From: Marinobacter sediminum
Lineage (GTDB): Bacteria > Pseudomonadota > Gammaproteobacteria > Pseudomonadales > Oleiphilaceae
Length of the DNA: 64,000 nucleotides
Assembly: GCF_016820575.1 (NCBI RefSeq)
Contig: NZ_JAEMQH010000002.1
Location: forward strand, 558,001 to 622,000
Reading direction: 5' to 3'
Shown here: one piece after another, positions 49,962-58,750 of the stretch
Layout of the letters: every line of letters begins with the position of its first letter
How positions within the stretch are numbered: the stretch's first letter is position 1
Program-made: the position numbers and the translations under genes
Notes under the pieces: generated by a model
What the model was told of the DNA's origin: nothing
Seen by the model: the letters and a program-made list of their open reading frames with translations, nothing else
Databases searched by the model: none

Positions 49962-52451
49962 TTACTGAACCAGAGTGGTGGCGCTGCCCAGAACAGCGGC
50001 GCAGCTGGCTTTGACAATGGTTTCGGTGCGACCTGCATCGCAGGAGCCGCCGCAACTGGTCAGGTTATCAATCAGGCTATTCAGCTCGGTTTCGACATCC
50101 GCATCCGCAGGCTGGGTAGCCAGGTTTTCACCCACGAACCGGTCCAGCAGTGGGTCGATGACCTGGCTGCGGCCGGTGGCGTCGAAGGCGGTGTCCGCCG
50201 ATTCGCTGAAGTTGAAGCCGGGGAAAAATGTGGTCCGCAGCCCGATGTCGGAGACAAGTACATCACAGTACTGAATCGCCATCTGTGTGATTGCCATCTG
50301 GTGGGACGACAGAAAGCCTTCGATCGTTTCTACCGTCGGTAACTGCTGCTTCACCGTGACGTAGGTGTTGTAGACATCGGTTTGAGTCTTGTCGACGCCG
50401 GTCAGGTTGGCCATGGTGTCGTTGATTTCATCAAAGGTTTTCAGGCCGATGTCGGACGACGGTGGCAAATCCGCTGGCGTAGCTGCCGGGGGCAGGGCAG
50501 GCTCGGACCGGGCGTAGGTTTCGCTTCCGAGTTGATCGAAGGTCAGGAAGAACTCATCGGTCTCCGGACCTTCTTCCAGCGCAATGATGGTGCCCAGGCG
50601 CGACAATGGCTGGCCGGTGCCCGGCTCGTAATCGTCGGCATTCAGCGTCACATCCAGGTTAGCCCAGGCCTGGCCCACGGCTGGCTCCTTGCCATTCACG
50701 CCCAGGCGCATACCGGTCAGGCGGATGTTGGAGGGCTCAACGGTGTTATCCAGGCTGATAAAGAACGGGCTGGTGAAGCGATAGCTGTAGCTGTCGAACT
50801 GACTCACCTCGAACACGATGAAGCTCTCCGGCACGTTGATCAGGTGCGATACGCCAAACAGCATGTAGAACTTCTGGCCCACGCCCACCTCGAAGTTGGT
50901 CTGGACCTGTTCCGGTGTCAGCGCCCGGTTGTGGAACGCCACCATTCGAATGGTGCCTTCCCAGGGGGAGTTGCCATCGGTTTCGTTGCCCAGCACCAGG
51001 GCAAAGCTGTCGTCCCACTCTGACAGCAGGCCGGCAGAATCCGGATCAACATCGCCGCTTGGCTCGCCATTAATAAAGATCTGGCGACCGGTGCCCGGTG
51101 AGTAGTTCACCACCACGTGCTGCAGGGTGGCCTGCAGCAGCATGTCGGCGTCCTGGGTACCGAACGGTGTGTTCTCATCGCTGCTGGTGCTGCGGTGCAG
51201 CACTTCGTAGCGCTGCAAGCTCTGGCTCAGGGTCAGGTTTCGGGTCGTAGCCGAGCCCGAGTAGGTGACAATCCGGGCGTCTTCCTGGGTGATGTTGCCC
51301 GGGGCCACCCAGGCCTCCAGGCTGTACTCGCCAGAGGCGGTCAGGAAGGTGTGCAGTTTCTGGCTATTTGAAGTGGAGCCTTGCGCCTTGCCAGCAGGAA
51401 CCATGAAGTTCTGTTCGTTTTGGTAGGCGCCGCCCAAAGCGATGCCCCAACCACCGACCCATTCGGTGTTACCACTCAGGGTCAGATCCAGCGCCGGTGA
51501 CACCCCGCTGGTGTCGAACGCGGTCTGGCCTTCACCGGCCTTGAACTCGTACAGGGCGATGATGTTGTTCTCATAGCGGCCACCGGAATTGGCCAGCAGG
51601 CCGTCTTCCGCCAGGTTGAGGGCCTTGCTGACCACAAGATCGGCATCCACGGTCTGGGGACTCTGAAGATCGGCAAAATCCTCAATCGCCATTTGCATAG
51701 TGTCAGCGGATAAGTCGCAGTCGTCATCCCAGCAGTTGTGGAAGTCGGCTCTCAGGCGCTGTACCAGTCGGGACGCTGATGGCGTCTCCAGGTTCATCCG
51801 GCTTTGGGCCTGCTCGTAGGCAGTCGCGCCATTTGAGCTGGCAATGTAGGGCGTTTGGCCATTTTCCGTGTGGCAATCGCTGCAATAAGTCGTCAGCACC
51901 GGATATACAGTGCTTTCGAAATCACCGCTACTGGCCGGGAAGGTGAGGGTAGCGCCAGGATCTTTCTCTGCCGGTGCTCTCAACTCAACCGTTTTCACCG
52001 AACCGGCTGCACCACCGGCCCAGTTAGTTAGGTAGGTGGTCAGGATGTCCACACAGGCGGCCGTGCTGGAGGTCCAGCAATTGTGGCCGCCGGCGACCTT
52101 AGCCACCATTTCAGACTGGGATGGGGCATCCAGATTCACCACCGTGCGCGCCTGGGCGTAGGCAGTGTTGATGTCCTGCTCGTTGACGAACGTTGGGGAC
52201 TGGCCACCGGCGTTGTGGCAGGCGCCACACTTGTCCTGAGTGGCCAGGTTGTCCCAGACCGCCAGTTTGAAGGCCTGGACATCGTCGTTCTCGGGCGCAG
52301 GGCCGGTGTAATTCACACTGGACGCGCTCGCCGAGGTGTTGGGCAGGGATTCGGTGGATTCGCCTCCGCAAGCACTCAGCAGCAAAGCGGCTGCGATCAG
52401 TGCCAGAAAGGAGCGCATGGGGGTCATTGACGGGCGGTTTATGGTCATCAT
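49962..52451 (-). CDS. lipoprotein with two cytochrome-like repeats and a LamG domain
   Basis: An 829-residue lipoprotein, lipobox LLSAC with Cys28. Two copies of a roughly 115-residue unit follow. Each has a CxxCH haem motif (CGACH at 75, CSDCH at 190), then GQ(S/T)P, AY.QA, NL..PS.S and HNCW. A LamG/concanavalin-like domain lies at about 310-520 (NIIALYEFKAGEGQTAFDTSG). The C-terminal third has further Cys, including SCGGSCD. LamG domains usually bind carbohydrate or protein. The start overlaps no gene; GAGGA lies 5 bases before the ATG. It is the middle gene of the operon. Function is unknown; electron transfer at the outer membrane is an inference. Confidence 0.75.
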   Translation of the reverse strand: MMTINRPSMTPMRSFLALIAAALLLSACGGESTESLPNTSASASSVNYTGPAPENDDVQAFKLAVWDNLATQDKCGACHNAGGQSPTFVNEQDINTAYAQARTVVNLDAPSQSEMVAKVAGGHNCWTSSTAACVDILTTYLTNWAGGAAGSVKTVELRAPAEKDPGATLTFPASSGDFESTVYPVLTTYCSDCHTENGQTPYIASSNGATAYEQAQSRMNLETPSASRLVQRLRADFHNCWDDDCDLSADTMQMAIEDFADLQSPQTVDADLVVSKALNLAEDGLLANSGGRYENNIIALYEFKAGEGQTAFDTSGVSPALDLTLSGNTEWVGGWGIALGGAYQNEQNFMVPAGKAQGSTSNSQKLHTFLTASGEYSLEAWVAPGNITQEDARIVTYSGSATTRNLTLSQSLQRYEVLHRSTSSDENTPFGTQDADMLLQATLQHVVVNYSPGTGRQIFINGEPSGDVDPDSAGLLSEWDDSFALVLGNETDGNSPWEGTIRMVAFHNRALTPEQVQTNFEVGVGQKFYMLFGVSHLINVPESFIVFEVSQFDSYSYRFTSPFFISLDNTVEPSNIRLTGMRLGVNGKEPAVGQAWANLDVTLNADDYEPGTGQPLSRLGTIIALEEGPETDEFFLTFDQLGSETYARSEPALPPAATPADLPPSSDIGLKTFDEINDTMANLTGVDKTQTDVYNTYVTVKQQLPTVETIEGFLSSHQMAITQMAIQYCDVLVSDIGLRTTFFPGFNFSESADTAFDATGRSQVIDPLLDRFVGENLATQPADADVETELNSLIDNLTSCGGSCDAGRTETIVKASCAAVLGSATTLVQ

Positions 52452-52458
52452 GGCGTCC

Positions 52459-53694
52459 TCAATCTCCCATGCAGTAAACGGCGGATTCGGCAAAGACCTG
52501 TTTCAGGTCAAAGCCTTGGGCGCGGAAACTGCTAACCATGCTGCTGACCTGAGAGCGGTCAGAGGCATTGGAGGGTGGTCGCAGGCACACGTTTTCAAAC
52601 ACCTTTTTCACCTGGCATTCGGCGAACGCTTCGGATTGGGCGAATTCACGCCCCAGACTCTTGGCGCCCTGACCACTGCCGCTCAGGGCTGAATCCCAGC
52701 CTAGCCGCCGGTTGGCACCGGAGCGCCAGTAATTGTCCCAGCTGTCGTCGGGCGTGACGTAGCCCTGTTCAAAGGTGGCGGAATTGATGTGGTATTTCGC
52801 TTGCACCCGGGTACCGGTTACCGGATCGAGATCGCTGGCGGTGTTGTACACCAGCCGGCCCAGCTCACCGTCGGGATCGGCATTAGCGTCATACTCATAG
52901 TCGTAGTAAGCGAAGGCTTGGGCCATCGGGTCCATGCCACTGTGGCAGCCGACGCAGTTGTTCAGGAACACCCGGCTGTCACCTCCGGGGCTGCGTGACA
53001 CGTCCTGGCGAATTCGATCGGGCGGTCGGGTCACGTCGGCAACCTGCTCGAGGTCGTTGCACATGTGGTTCATCAGTGTGAAACGGAACATGGCCCGATT
53101 GGTCCCCGCACTGAAGAAGGCCCGGGCCGCAGCACGGGAGGTCATGACACCGGCGGTGGCCGACGTTGGCAAGCCGGAGTAGGTCGACTGGTTCACCCGG
53201 ATCAGGTTGTCCTTGAGGCTGAAGCCGCCGTCTTCCAGCGCTTCGTAATGGTTGTTGTTGCTCTGGGAGTAGCCCGGAAGGCCGAGCGCCGGGTTACCGA
53301 TGTAGAGAACATCGTCGTAAAGCACGGTGCGAAAATCCGCGTCGTCCCGCACCAGCCCGATCACCGTGGCGATGTAGTCATTTAATGGTACGAACTTGGA
53401 CTGGGCTTCGTTGGTCCAGGGCGCCGCCAGGTTTTTCAGGGTAACGTCGTAGAAGGCGCTGTTTTCCATGGCAATGTCAGCGGCGGCGAGTTCGTTACCA
53501 CCGCTGATCTGTGCTGCCATGTTATTGAGGACCGTGGCTGAGGGTGGAACACCCGCAATCCGATCGTGAATTCGTTTGGCCTGTTCTCTGGGGCCGGCCT
53601 GGGCAACGCTGGCCTGAAACAGTGCCAATGTGAGAAGGAGCAATGTACTACTCGCCTTGCCTACCAGCAGTCTGGTGCGGTGTCGGGCTTTCAT
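52459..53694 (-). CDS. exported mono-haem protein, DUF1588/DUF1585-like
   Basis: A 411-residue exported protein with a signal peptide ending SVAQA near residue 33. One haem motif, CVGCH, is at 247-251, followed by SGMDPMAQAFAYYDY. This resembles the CxxCH...MDP...F.YYD pattern of DUF1588 domains. The C-terminal LGREFAQSEAFAECQVKKVFENVCLRPP recalls DUF1585. In other bacteria such domains pair with DUF1501- or DUF1552-type proteins, and here a DUF1501-like gene is in the same operon. It is the first gene, 7 bases before the LamG lipoprotein gene. Substrate unknown. Confidence 0.72.
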   Translation of the reverse strand: MKARHRTRLLVGKASSTLLLLTLALFQASVAQAGPREQAKRIHDRIAGVPPSATVLNNMAAQISGGNELAAADIAMENSAFYDVTLKNLAAPWTNEAQSKFVPLNDYIATVIGLVRDDADFRTVLYDDVLYIGNPALGLPGYSQSNNNHYEALEDGGFSLKDNLIRVNQSTYSGLPTSATAGVMTSRAAARAFFSAGTNRAMFRFTLMNHMCNDLEQVADVTRPPDRIRQDVSRSPGGDSRVFLNNCVGCHSGMDPMAQAFAYYDYEYDANADPDGELGRLVYNTASDLDPVTGTRVQAKYHINSATFEQGYVTPDDSWDNYWRSGANRRLGWDSALSGSGQGAKSLGREFAQSEAFAECQVKKVFENVCLRPPSNASDRSQVSSMVSSFRAQGFDLKQVFAESAVYCMGD

Positions 53695-53884
53695 GTCCGG
53701 GTCCTCGGTGGGTTATTCGCGACGCTAACGTAAACCAGAGTTAACACAGTCAACAGTTTAATCTTGGTAATCTAGGCCAAAATGAGGGATGGGCCACGGA
53801 ATTACATTGCGTTACTCAAAAGCCTTGGAGCTGGGGACCGAATCCGACTTAGTTTATTGATGGAAACGTTGACCAGCACAGGGT

Positions 53885-56557
53885 TTGTCCATTTTGACTA
53901 CACGATTTTCATTACGAGCGATTCTGCCATCACTGATGCCAGCCTTTGGCCTGATCAGTGCGGTTTCGCTGTCCGGCTGCCTGTCCAGCAGTGACAGCCA
54001 GACCGCAGACCCTGTGGTGGTCGAAAATCCGGTCGCCTATGTCCAGCGCACCCTGCAGATTGAAGAGAATTCTGGGGCGCTGGTTGAAGACAATCTGGCG
54101 GACCCGGCGGCGTTTAGACCGGGTGCAAGGCTCTATCTGAAGCCTAGCGCAGCGGCTGGCGCCAGCGCGCGGGACATCACCTCAAGGGCCTTCGCCGGTG
54201 CCGGTTTCCTGAATGATGAAGGCGAATTGCGCTACGACGTCAAGGACCTGCACGTGTCCCAGGATGGCACGCGGCTGTTGTTTGCCATGCGCGCGCCGGA
54301 AATTGAGGGCGCGGACAACGAGGATCAGCCGACCTGGAACATCTGGGAGTACGACTCAGCGTCCGACACACTCAGCCGGATTATTGGTTCCGATGTTACT
54401 GCCCGGGCCGGGCAGGACGTAGCGCCAGCCTATCTGCCCGATGGCCGGATTGTGTTTTCATCCACGCGCCAGCGCACCTCCAAGGCCATTCTGCTCGATG
54501 AGGGCAAGCCCCAGTTCCCGGGCCTGGATGAAGACCGGGACACCGCCGCATTCGTGCTGCACGTGATGGACGATGACGGCGAAAACATCGAACAGATGAC
54601 CTTCAATCAAAGCCACGACCTGGACCCGCTGGTGACCGACAACGGCACCATTGTGTTCAGCCGATGGGACAACGCCGGGCAAACCCGCGATAACGGCGTC
54701 AATCTTTACCAGGTCAACCCTGATGGCACCGGCCTCAGCTATCTGTATGGCCGGCATTCTCATGATTCAGTGTCCGACAGCAGCGACGTTCAGTATCTGA
54801 AGCCGCAGAAAACTGACTCCGGTGCTGTGCAGGTTCAGCTGCGACCCTTTGAAAGTAACGATTACGCATCGGTACCCGCGGAAATATCTGTGGACGAATA
54901 CGTTGAGGCCGACATGCGCCTGGACGGCAGTGCCGGCTCCGGTCAGCGCACGCTGGTGGCCGACGTGGGTTTTGACGGTGAGCCGTCGTTGCAGGGCAGT
55001 TACGGATCAGTATCGCCATTGCTGGATGGTACCGGCCGTTACCTGGTGAGTTGGACGCCGTGCCGGCTGCGGGATATCGCTCGCGAGCAGATCGTGAATT
55101 GCACCCAGGAACGACTGGATTCAGAAGCCTACGAACCGGCCGCCCCGGTTTACGGTCTCTGGCTGCTGGACGTTGCCAGTGGCACCCTGCGTCCTGTCGT
55201 TCCGCCCATTGAAGGCGAACAGTTTGATGAGGCGGTGTTGCTGAAAGAGCGCACTCTGGAAACCTTCTTGCCTGAGAGCCAGTTCTCCGGTGATCAGGGG
55301 GTGCTGGCGGACGATGGCTACGGAGTGCTCGATATCCGCAGCGTGTACGATCTGGACGGCGTGGATACCGCTCCAGGTGGCATTTCAATAACGGCCGATC
55401 CGGTACAAACCCCAGCCGATGCCCGCCCCGCACGTTTCCTGCGGTTGGAAAAACCGGTGGCCATGCCCGATGACAACGTGCGCGACTTCGACAATAGCGC
55501 GTTCGGTCGCAGTCGCGGTCAGCTGATGCGGGAAATCCTCGGCTATGTGCCGGTGGAACCTGATGGTTCAGTGAGGGTGGCGGTGCCTGCCAATGTTGCC
55601 TTTGCGGTCAGTGTCCTGGATGCAGACGGCCAGCGGGTTGGCCCACGCCACCAGAATTGGCTGTCGGTGCGCCCGGGCGAGGTGTTGGCCTGCCAGGGCT
55701 GTCACGATCCCAACAGTGATGTTCCTCACGGTCGTCCGGATGCCGGCCCGGATTCGGTGTGGGCCGGGGCGCCCACCACCGGCCTGCCGTTTCCAAATAC
55801 CGAATCCGCGCTGTTCGCTGACATGGGCGAAACCATGGCGCAGACCTATGCCCGGGTGAATGAAACCCGCAAACCAACGGCCGACCTGATCTACGAAGAC
55901 GAATGGACTGATCCAGGGGCAACGGCCAAAGCCGCAAGTTTCACGCTTGCCTACGGTGATCTGGATACCCCTCCACCCATTTCTGGAGTCTGTGCCACCG
56001 AGTGGGCGCCCAATTGCCGGATTGTGATCAATTACGAGCAGAACGTTCACCCTCTGTGGAATTTGAATCGTGAGGTCCTGGACACCAACGGTGTCACCGT
56101 ACTGGAAGACAACACCTGCACCGGCTGTCACGCCCCCACTGATGACGGTGGCATGGCCCAGGTGCCTGCCGGCCAGCTCGACCTGACCAACGGACCCTCG
56201 CCGGCTGAGCCGTTGCATTTCAACGCCTATCGCGAGTTGCTGTTCACCGATAACGAGCAGGAGCTGGTCAATGATGCCCTGGTGGATCGCCTGGTCGACA
56301 CCGGCGAAGTGTTGCGGGACGAGGAGGGCAACCCCATTCTCGATGCCAATGGTATGCAACAGCCCATCTTTGCCACGGTGCCAGTAGCGGCCAGCATGTC
56401 GGTCAACGGCGCCCGGGCCAGTCGTTTCATGTCCCTGTTCCAGGCCGGTGGTACTCATGAAGGCCGCATGACCGACGCCGAACTGCGTCTGATTGCGGAA
56501 TGGCTGGATATTGGTGCCCAGTATTACAACAACCCGTTCGATGCCCCTGAAGACTGA
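53885..56557 (+). CDS. large lipoprotein with beta-propeller repeats and two haem motifs
   Basis: An 890-residue lipoprotein, lipobox SLSGC with Cys32. The first half has TolB/PD40-type propeller repeats, for example DLHVSQDGTRLLFAM, PAYLPDGRIVFSSTRQ and VTDNGTIVFSRWD. The C-terminal half holds CQGCH at 603-607 and CTGCH at 745-749. The order of propeller then haem domains resembles the hydrazine synthase alpha-subunit group in layout, but no such activity is implied. It is divergent from the haem/DUF1501 operon across a 190-base promoter region. The start codon TTG at 53885 is uncertain; its ribosome-binding site CAGGG is weak. Confidence 0.72.
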   Translation: MSILTTRFSLRAILPSLMPAFGLISAVSLSGCLSSSDSQTADPVVVENPVAYVQRTLQIEENSGALVEDNLADPAAFRPGARLYLKPSAAAGASARDITSRAFAGAGFLNDEGELRYDVKDLHVSQDGTRLLFAMRAPEIEGADNEDQPTWNIWEYDSASDTLSRIIGSDVTARAGQDVAPAYLPDGRIVFSSTRQRTSKAILLDEGKPQFPGLDEDRDTAAFVLHVMDDDGENIEQMTFNQSHDLDPLVTDNGTIVFSRWDNAGQTRDNGVNLYQVNPDGTGLSYLYGRHSHDSVSDSSDVQYLKPQKTDSGAVQVQLRPFESNDYASVPAEISVDEYVEADMRLDGSAGSGQRTLVADVGFDGEPSLQGSYGSVSPLLDGTGRYLVSWTPCRLRDIAREQIVNCTQERLDSEAYEPAAPVYGLWLLDVASGTLRPVVPPIEGEQFDEAVLLKERTLETFLPESQFSGDQGVLADDGYGVLDIRSVYDLDGVDTAPGGISITADPVQTPADARPARFLRLEKPVAMPDDNVRDFDNSAFGRSRGQLMREILGYVPVEPDGSVRVAVPANVAFAVSVLDADGQRVGPRHQNWLSVRPGEVLACQGCHDPNSDVPHGRPDAGPDSVWAGAPTTGLPFPNTESALFADMGETMAQTYARVNETRKPTADLIYEDEWTDPGATAKAASFTLAYGDLDTPPPISGVCATEWAPNCRIVINYEQNVHPLWNLNREVLDTNGVTVLEDNTCTGCHAPTDDGGMAQVPAGQLDLTNGPSPAEPLHFNAYRELLFTDNEQELVNDALVDRLVDTGEVLRDEEGNPILDANGMQQPIFATVPVAASMSVNGARASRFMSLFQAGGTHEGRMTDAELRLIAEWLDIGAQYYNNPFDAPED

Positions 56558-56578
56558 CATAGGACCGACCCCCGAATC

Positions 56579-57331
56579 ATGCGCCTCGCCTTGCTGCTGC
56601 TGAGTTTTATTTTGCCTGTTACCGGCTGGGCCGGCTGGCTGTGGGACTCTGGCGAGCAGGCGTTGCCGAAGGTTCAGGTCAGCGAACCGTTTGTTGAATG
56701 GCGCAGTGGCCCGGCGGTGGGCTACCCGGTGTTCCACACCAGTGAGCAAGGGGAATGGTTGCAACTGCTTCAACGGAAAACCGGTTGGATCAAGGTTCGC
56801 GACGAACGGGGCCGGGAAGGCTGGATTTCGGTGGCTGCGATTGCCCAGACCCGGGATGCCACGGGCGAGTTGGTGCAGCTGTCGGTGCCCAGCTTCGAGG
56901 AATTTCGCAATCGTCGCTGGGAAGCCGGACTGATGATGGGCGAGTTCCAGGGTGCCGCAGTCACCTCGGCCTACGGCGGTTACGGGATGACCCGGAACCT
57001 GTCCGCTGAACTCTGGGCATCGCAGGTGCTGGGTAGCGCCTCGGAACTGCGTCTGGTTAACGCCAATCTGGTGCACCAGCCATTCCCACACTGGCGGGTA
57101 TCGCCGTTTTTTACCCTTGGTATTGGCCATATCTGGGTTGACCCGAAGGTGACCCTGGCCGAACCGGAGGAACGGGATAACACGGTTGGCCATGCTGGCC
57201 TCGGCGTCCGGGCATACATCACCGATCGATACTTTATTCGGGCGGAAGTGAAGGACTACAAGATCTTCACCACGCGCTCGACCAACGAAGAAGCGACAGA
57301 ATGGAAAATCGGACTAAGCATCTTTTTCTGA
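56579..57331 (+). CDS. SH3-domain outer-membrane barrel protein
   Basis: A 250-residue exported protein with a signal peptide ending GWAG near residue 19. A bacterial SH3 domain lies at about 30-90 (EWRSGPAVGYPVFHTSEQGEWLQLLQRKTGWIKVRDERGREGWI in pieces). A small beta-barrel of about 140 residues ends in Phe-Phe, the outer-membrane sorting signal. The role is unknown. It lies 21 bases after the large lipoprotein gene, and its last 31 bases overlap the next gene. Confidence 0.7.
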   Translation: MRLALLLLSFILPVTGWAGWLWDSGEQALPKVQVSEPFVEWRSGPAVGYPVFHTSEQGEWLQLLQRKTGWIKVRDERGREGWISVAAIAQTRDATGELVQLSVPSFEEFRNRRWEAGLMMGEFQGAAVTSAYGGYGMTRNLSAELWASQVLGSASELRLVNANLVHQPFPHWRVSPFFTLGIGHIWVDPKVTLAEPEERDNTVGHAGLGVRAYITDRYFIRAEVKDYKIFTTRSTNEEATEWKIGLSIFF

Positions 57332-57948
57332 ACGGACTGTGTCTGTCCGCCGCCCTGCTGATGCCGGTAGGCGCGATGGCAGCCGACGACGACCGTCCAT
57401 TGATTGAGTCGGACGTAACACCGGTGCCGGTGGATGAGTCCCTGATCGATACCGAGAATTTCGAGGTGGGTGCCTTTGTGGGTTTCCTCACCATCGAAGA
57501 TTTCGAAAGCTCTGTGGTGTATGGCGGCAAGCTTACTTATCACCTCAGCGAATCGTTCTTCTTCGAAGCCGGAGTAGGATTTGCCGAAGCCGGCGAAACC
57601 AGTTTCGAAAAACTGGCCGGTAATGTGGAAGTTCTGACCGAAGACGAGCGGGACTACACCTATTACAACATCAACCTGGGCTACAACGTGTTGCCCGGTG
57701 AAGCGTTCCTGACCGAGAACTACGCCTTTAACACCAACTTCTATTTAATTGCCGGGGCCGGCGCGACGGATTTCGCGGGTGACACGCGCTTCACCGTAAA
57801 TGCCGGTGCGGGCTACCAGGTACTGCTGACGGACAGCGTTGCCGTGCACCTTGGTGTTCGCCAGCACTTTTACCGGATAGATGTCCTGGGCAGCGAGAAA
57901 ACGTCCATTAACACCGAGGTCAGTTCCGGCCTGTCGGTCTTTTTCTAA
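57301..57948 (+). CDS. small outer-membrane beta-barrel protein
   Basis: A 215-residue exported protein with a signal peptide ending GAMA near residue 27. An eight-stranded OmpA/OmpW-like barrel is suggested by alternating aromatic strands (FEVGAFVGFLTIEDF, YTYYNINLGYNVL) and a terminal Phe. The ATG lies 31 bases inside the previous gene, and the signal peptide supports this start. The two adjacent barrels share the same terminal strand pattern and may be a diverged pair. Confidence 0.7.
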   Translation: MENRTKHLFLNGLCLSAALLMPVGAMAADDDRPLIESDVTPVPVDESLIDTENFEVGAFVGFLTIEDFESSVVYGGKLTYHLSESFFFEAGVGFAEAGETSFEKLAGNVEVLTEDERDYTYYNINLGYNVLPGEAFLTENYAFNTNFYLIAGAGATDFAGDTRFTVNAGAGYQVLLTDSVAVHLGVRQHFYRIDVLGSEKTSINTEVSSGLSVFF

Positions 57949-57980
57949 CAACAACTCAATAACAACGGGAGTCACTTGTT

Positions 57981-58478
57981 ATGACCAGATTATTGCCCTT
58001 GCTGATGGTTGGTATGGCGTTCACCGGGCTGGCGATGATGGCCCAGGCCGAGGCCATCAACGTGCCGGCGCCGGACTTTACCCTGGAGAGCCGGTCCGGT
58101 GAAAACCTGCGCCTGGAAGACTACCGCGGCGAAGTGGTGATGCTGAATTTCTGGGCCTCCTGGTGTGGCCCCTGTCGTCAGGAGATGCCGCTGATGGACG
58201 AGCTCTACAGCCAGTACAAGGATCTTGGCTTTACCATCCTGGCGGTCAATGTCGATGAGAACCGGGACGAAGCTTTGCGGTTTCTGGATGCCGTGCCGGT
58301 GGATTACCCGATTCTCTATGACCCCGAGAGCCGGGTCAGTGAGCTGTACGAAGTCCAGGCCATGCCTACTACGGTCATGATAGACCGCAATGGCAATGCC
58401 CGATTCGTGCATTACGGTTATCAGCCGGGCTACGAGGACGACTACGAACAGCAGATTCGGGAATTGGTGCGCGAGTGA
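57981..58478 (+). CDS. TlpA-like periplasmic thioredoxin
   Basis: A 165-residue exported thioredoxin-fold protein. The signal peptide ends AQAEA near residue 24. The redox motif is WCGPC within MLNFWASWCGPCRQEMP near residue 60, and the cis-proline is in AMPTTVMID. Proteins of this TlpA/ResA type reduce disulphides of apocytochromes or other envelope proteins. In this block it could serve the five haem motifs nearby or the Cys-rich tail of the next protein. It follows the barrel gene by 32 bases. Confidence 0.86.
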   Translation: MTRLLPLLMVGMAFTGLAMMAQAEAINVPAPDFTLESRSGENLRLEDYRGEVVMLNFWASWCGPCRQEMPLMDELYSQYKDLGFTILAVNVDENRDEALRFLDAVPVDYPILYDPESRVSELYEVQAMPTTVMIDRNGNARFVHYGYQPGYEDDYEQQIRELVRE

Positions 58479-58513
58479 GCTGGGGCAGGATTAACCGGGG
58501 AAGGTTGGACGTT

Positions 58514-58750
58514 ATGCGTGGTGTATCTCTGACGATGCTCCTGGGTTTGGTGCTGGTGCTGATGTCCACCGCGGGCTGCAGCGACATCAAACCCTGGGTG
58601 AAACCGTATGAGCGCGACAAGCTGGCGGACCCGGTGATGAGTCTGAGCCGGCATGGCAAGGCCGACGTCTATATGCACCACGTTTACCAGGCCCGGGAAT
58701 CGGCGCGTGGCTCTGAGGGCGGTTCTGGAGGTGGTTGTGGCTGTAACTGA
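58514..58750 (+). CDS. DUF4266 lipoprotein with cysteine-rich tail
   Basis: A 78-residue lipoprotein. The lipobox STAGC gives Cys22 in the mature start. The conserved core VKPYERDKLADPVM is typical of DUF4266. The protein ends in a Gly/Ser-rich stretch and CGCN, two cysteines that could bind metal or form a disulphide. The ATG at 58514 was preferred to a GTG at 58475, which overlaps the previous stop. It usually occurs beside DUF3570, as here. Function is unknown. Confidence 0.78.
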   Translation: MRGVSLTMLLGLVLVLMSTAGCSDIKPWVKPYERDKLADPVMSLSRHGKADVYMHHVYQARESARGSEGGSGGGCGCN

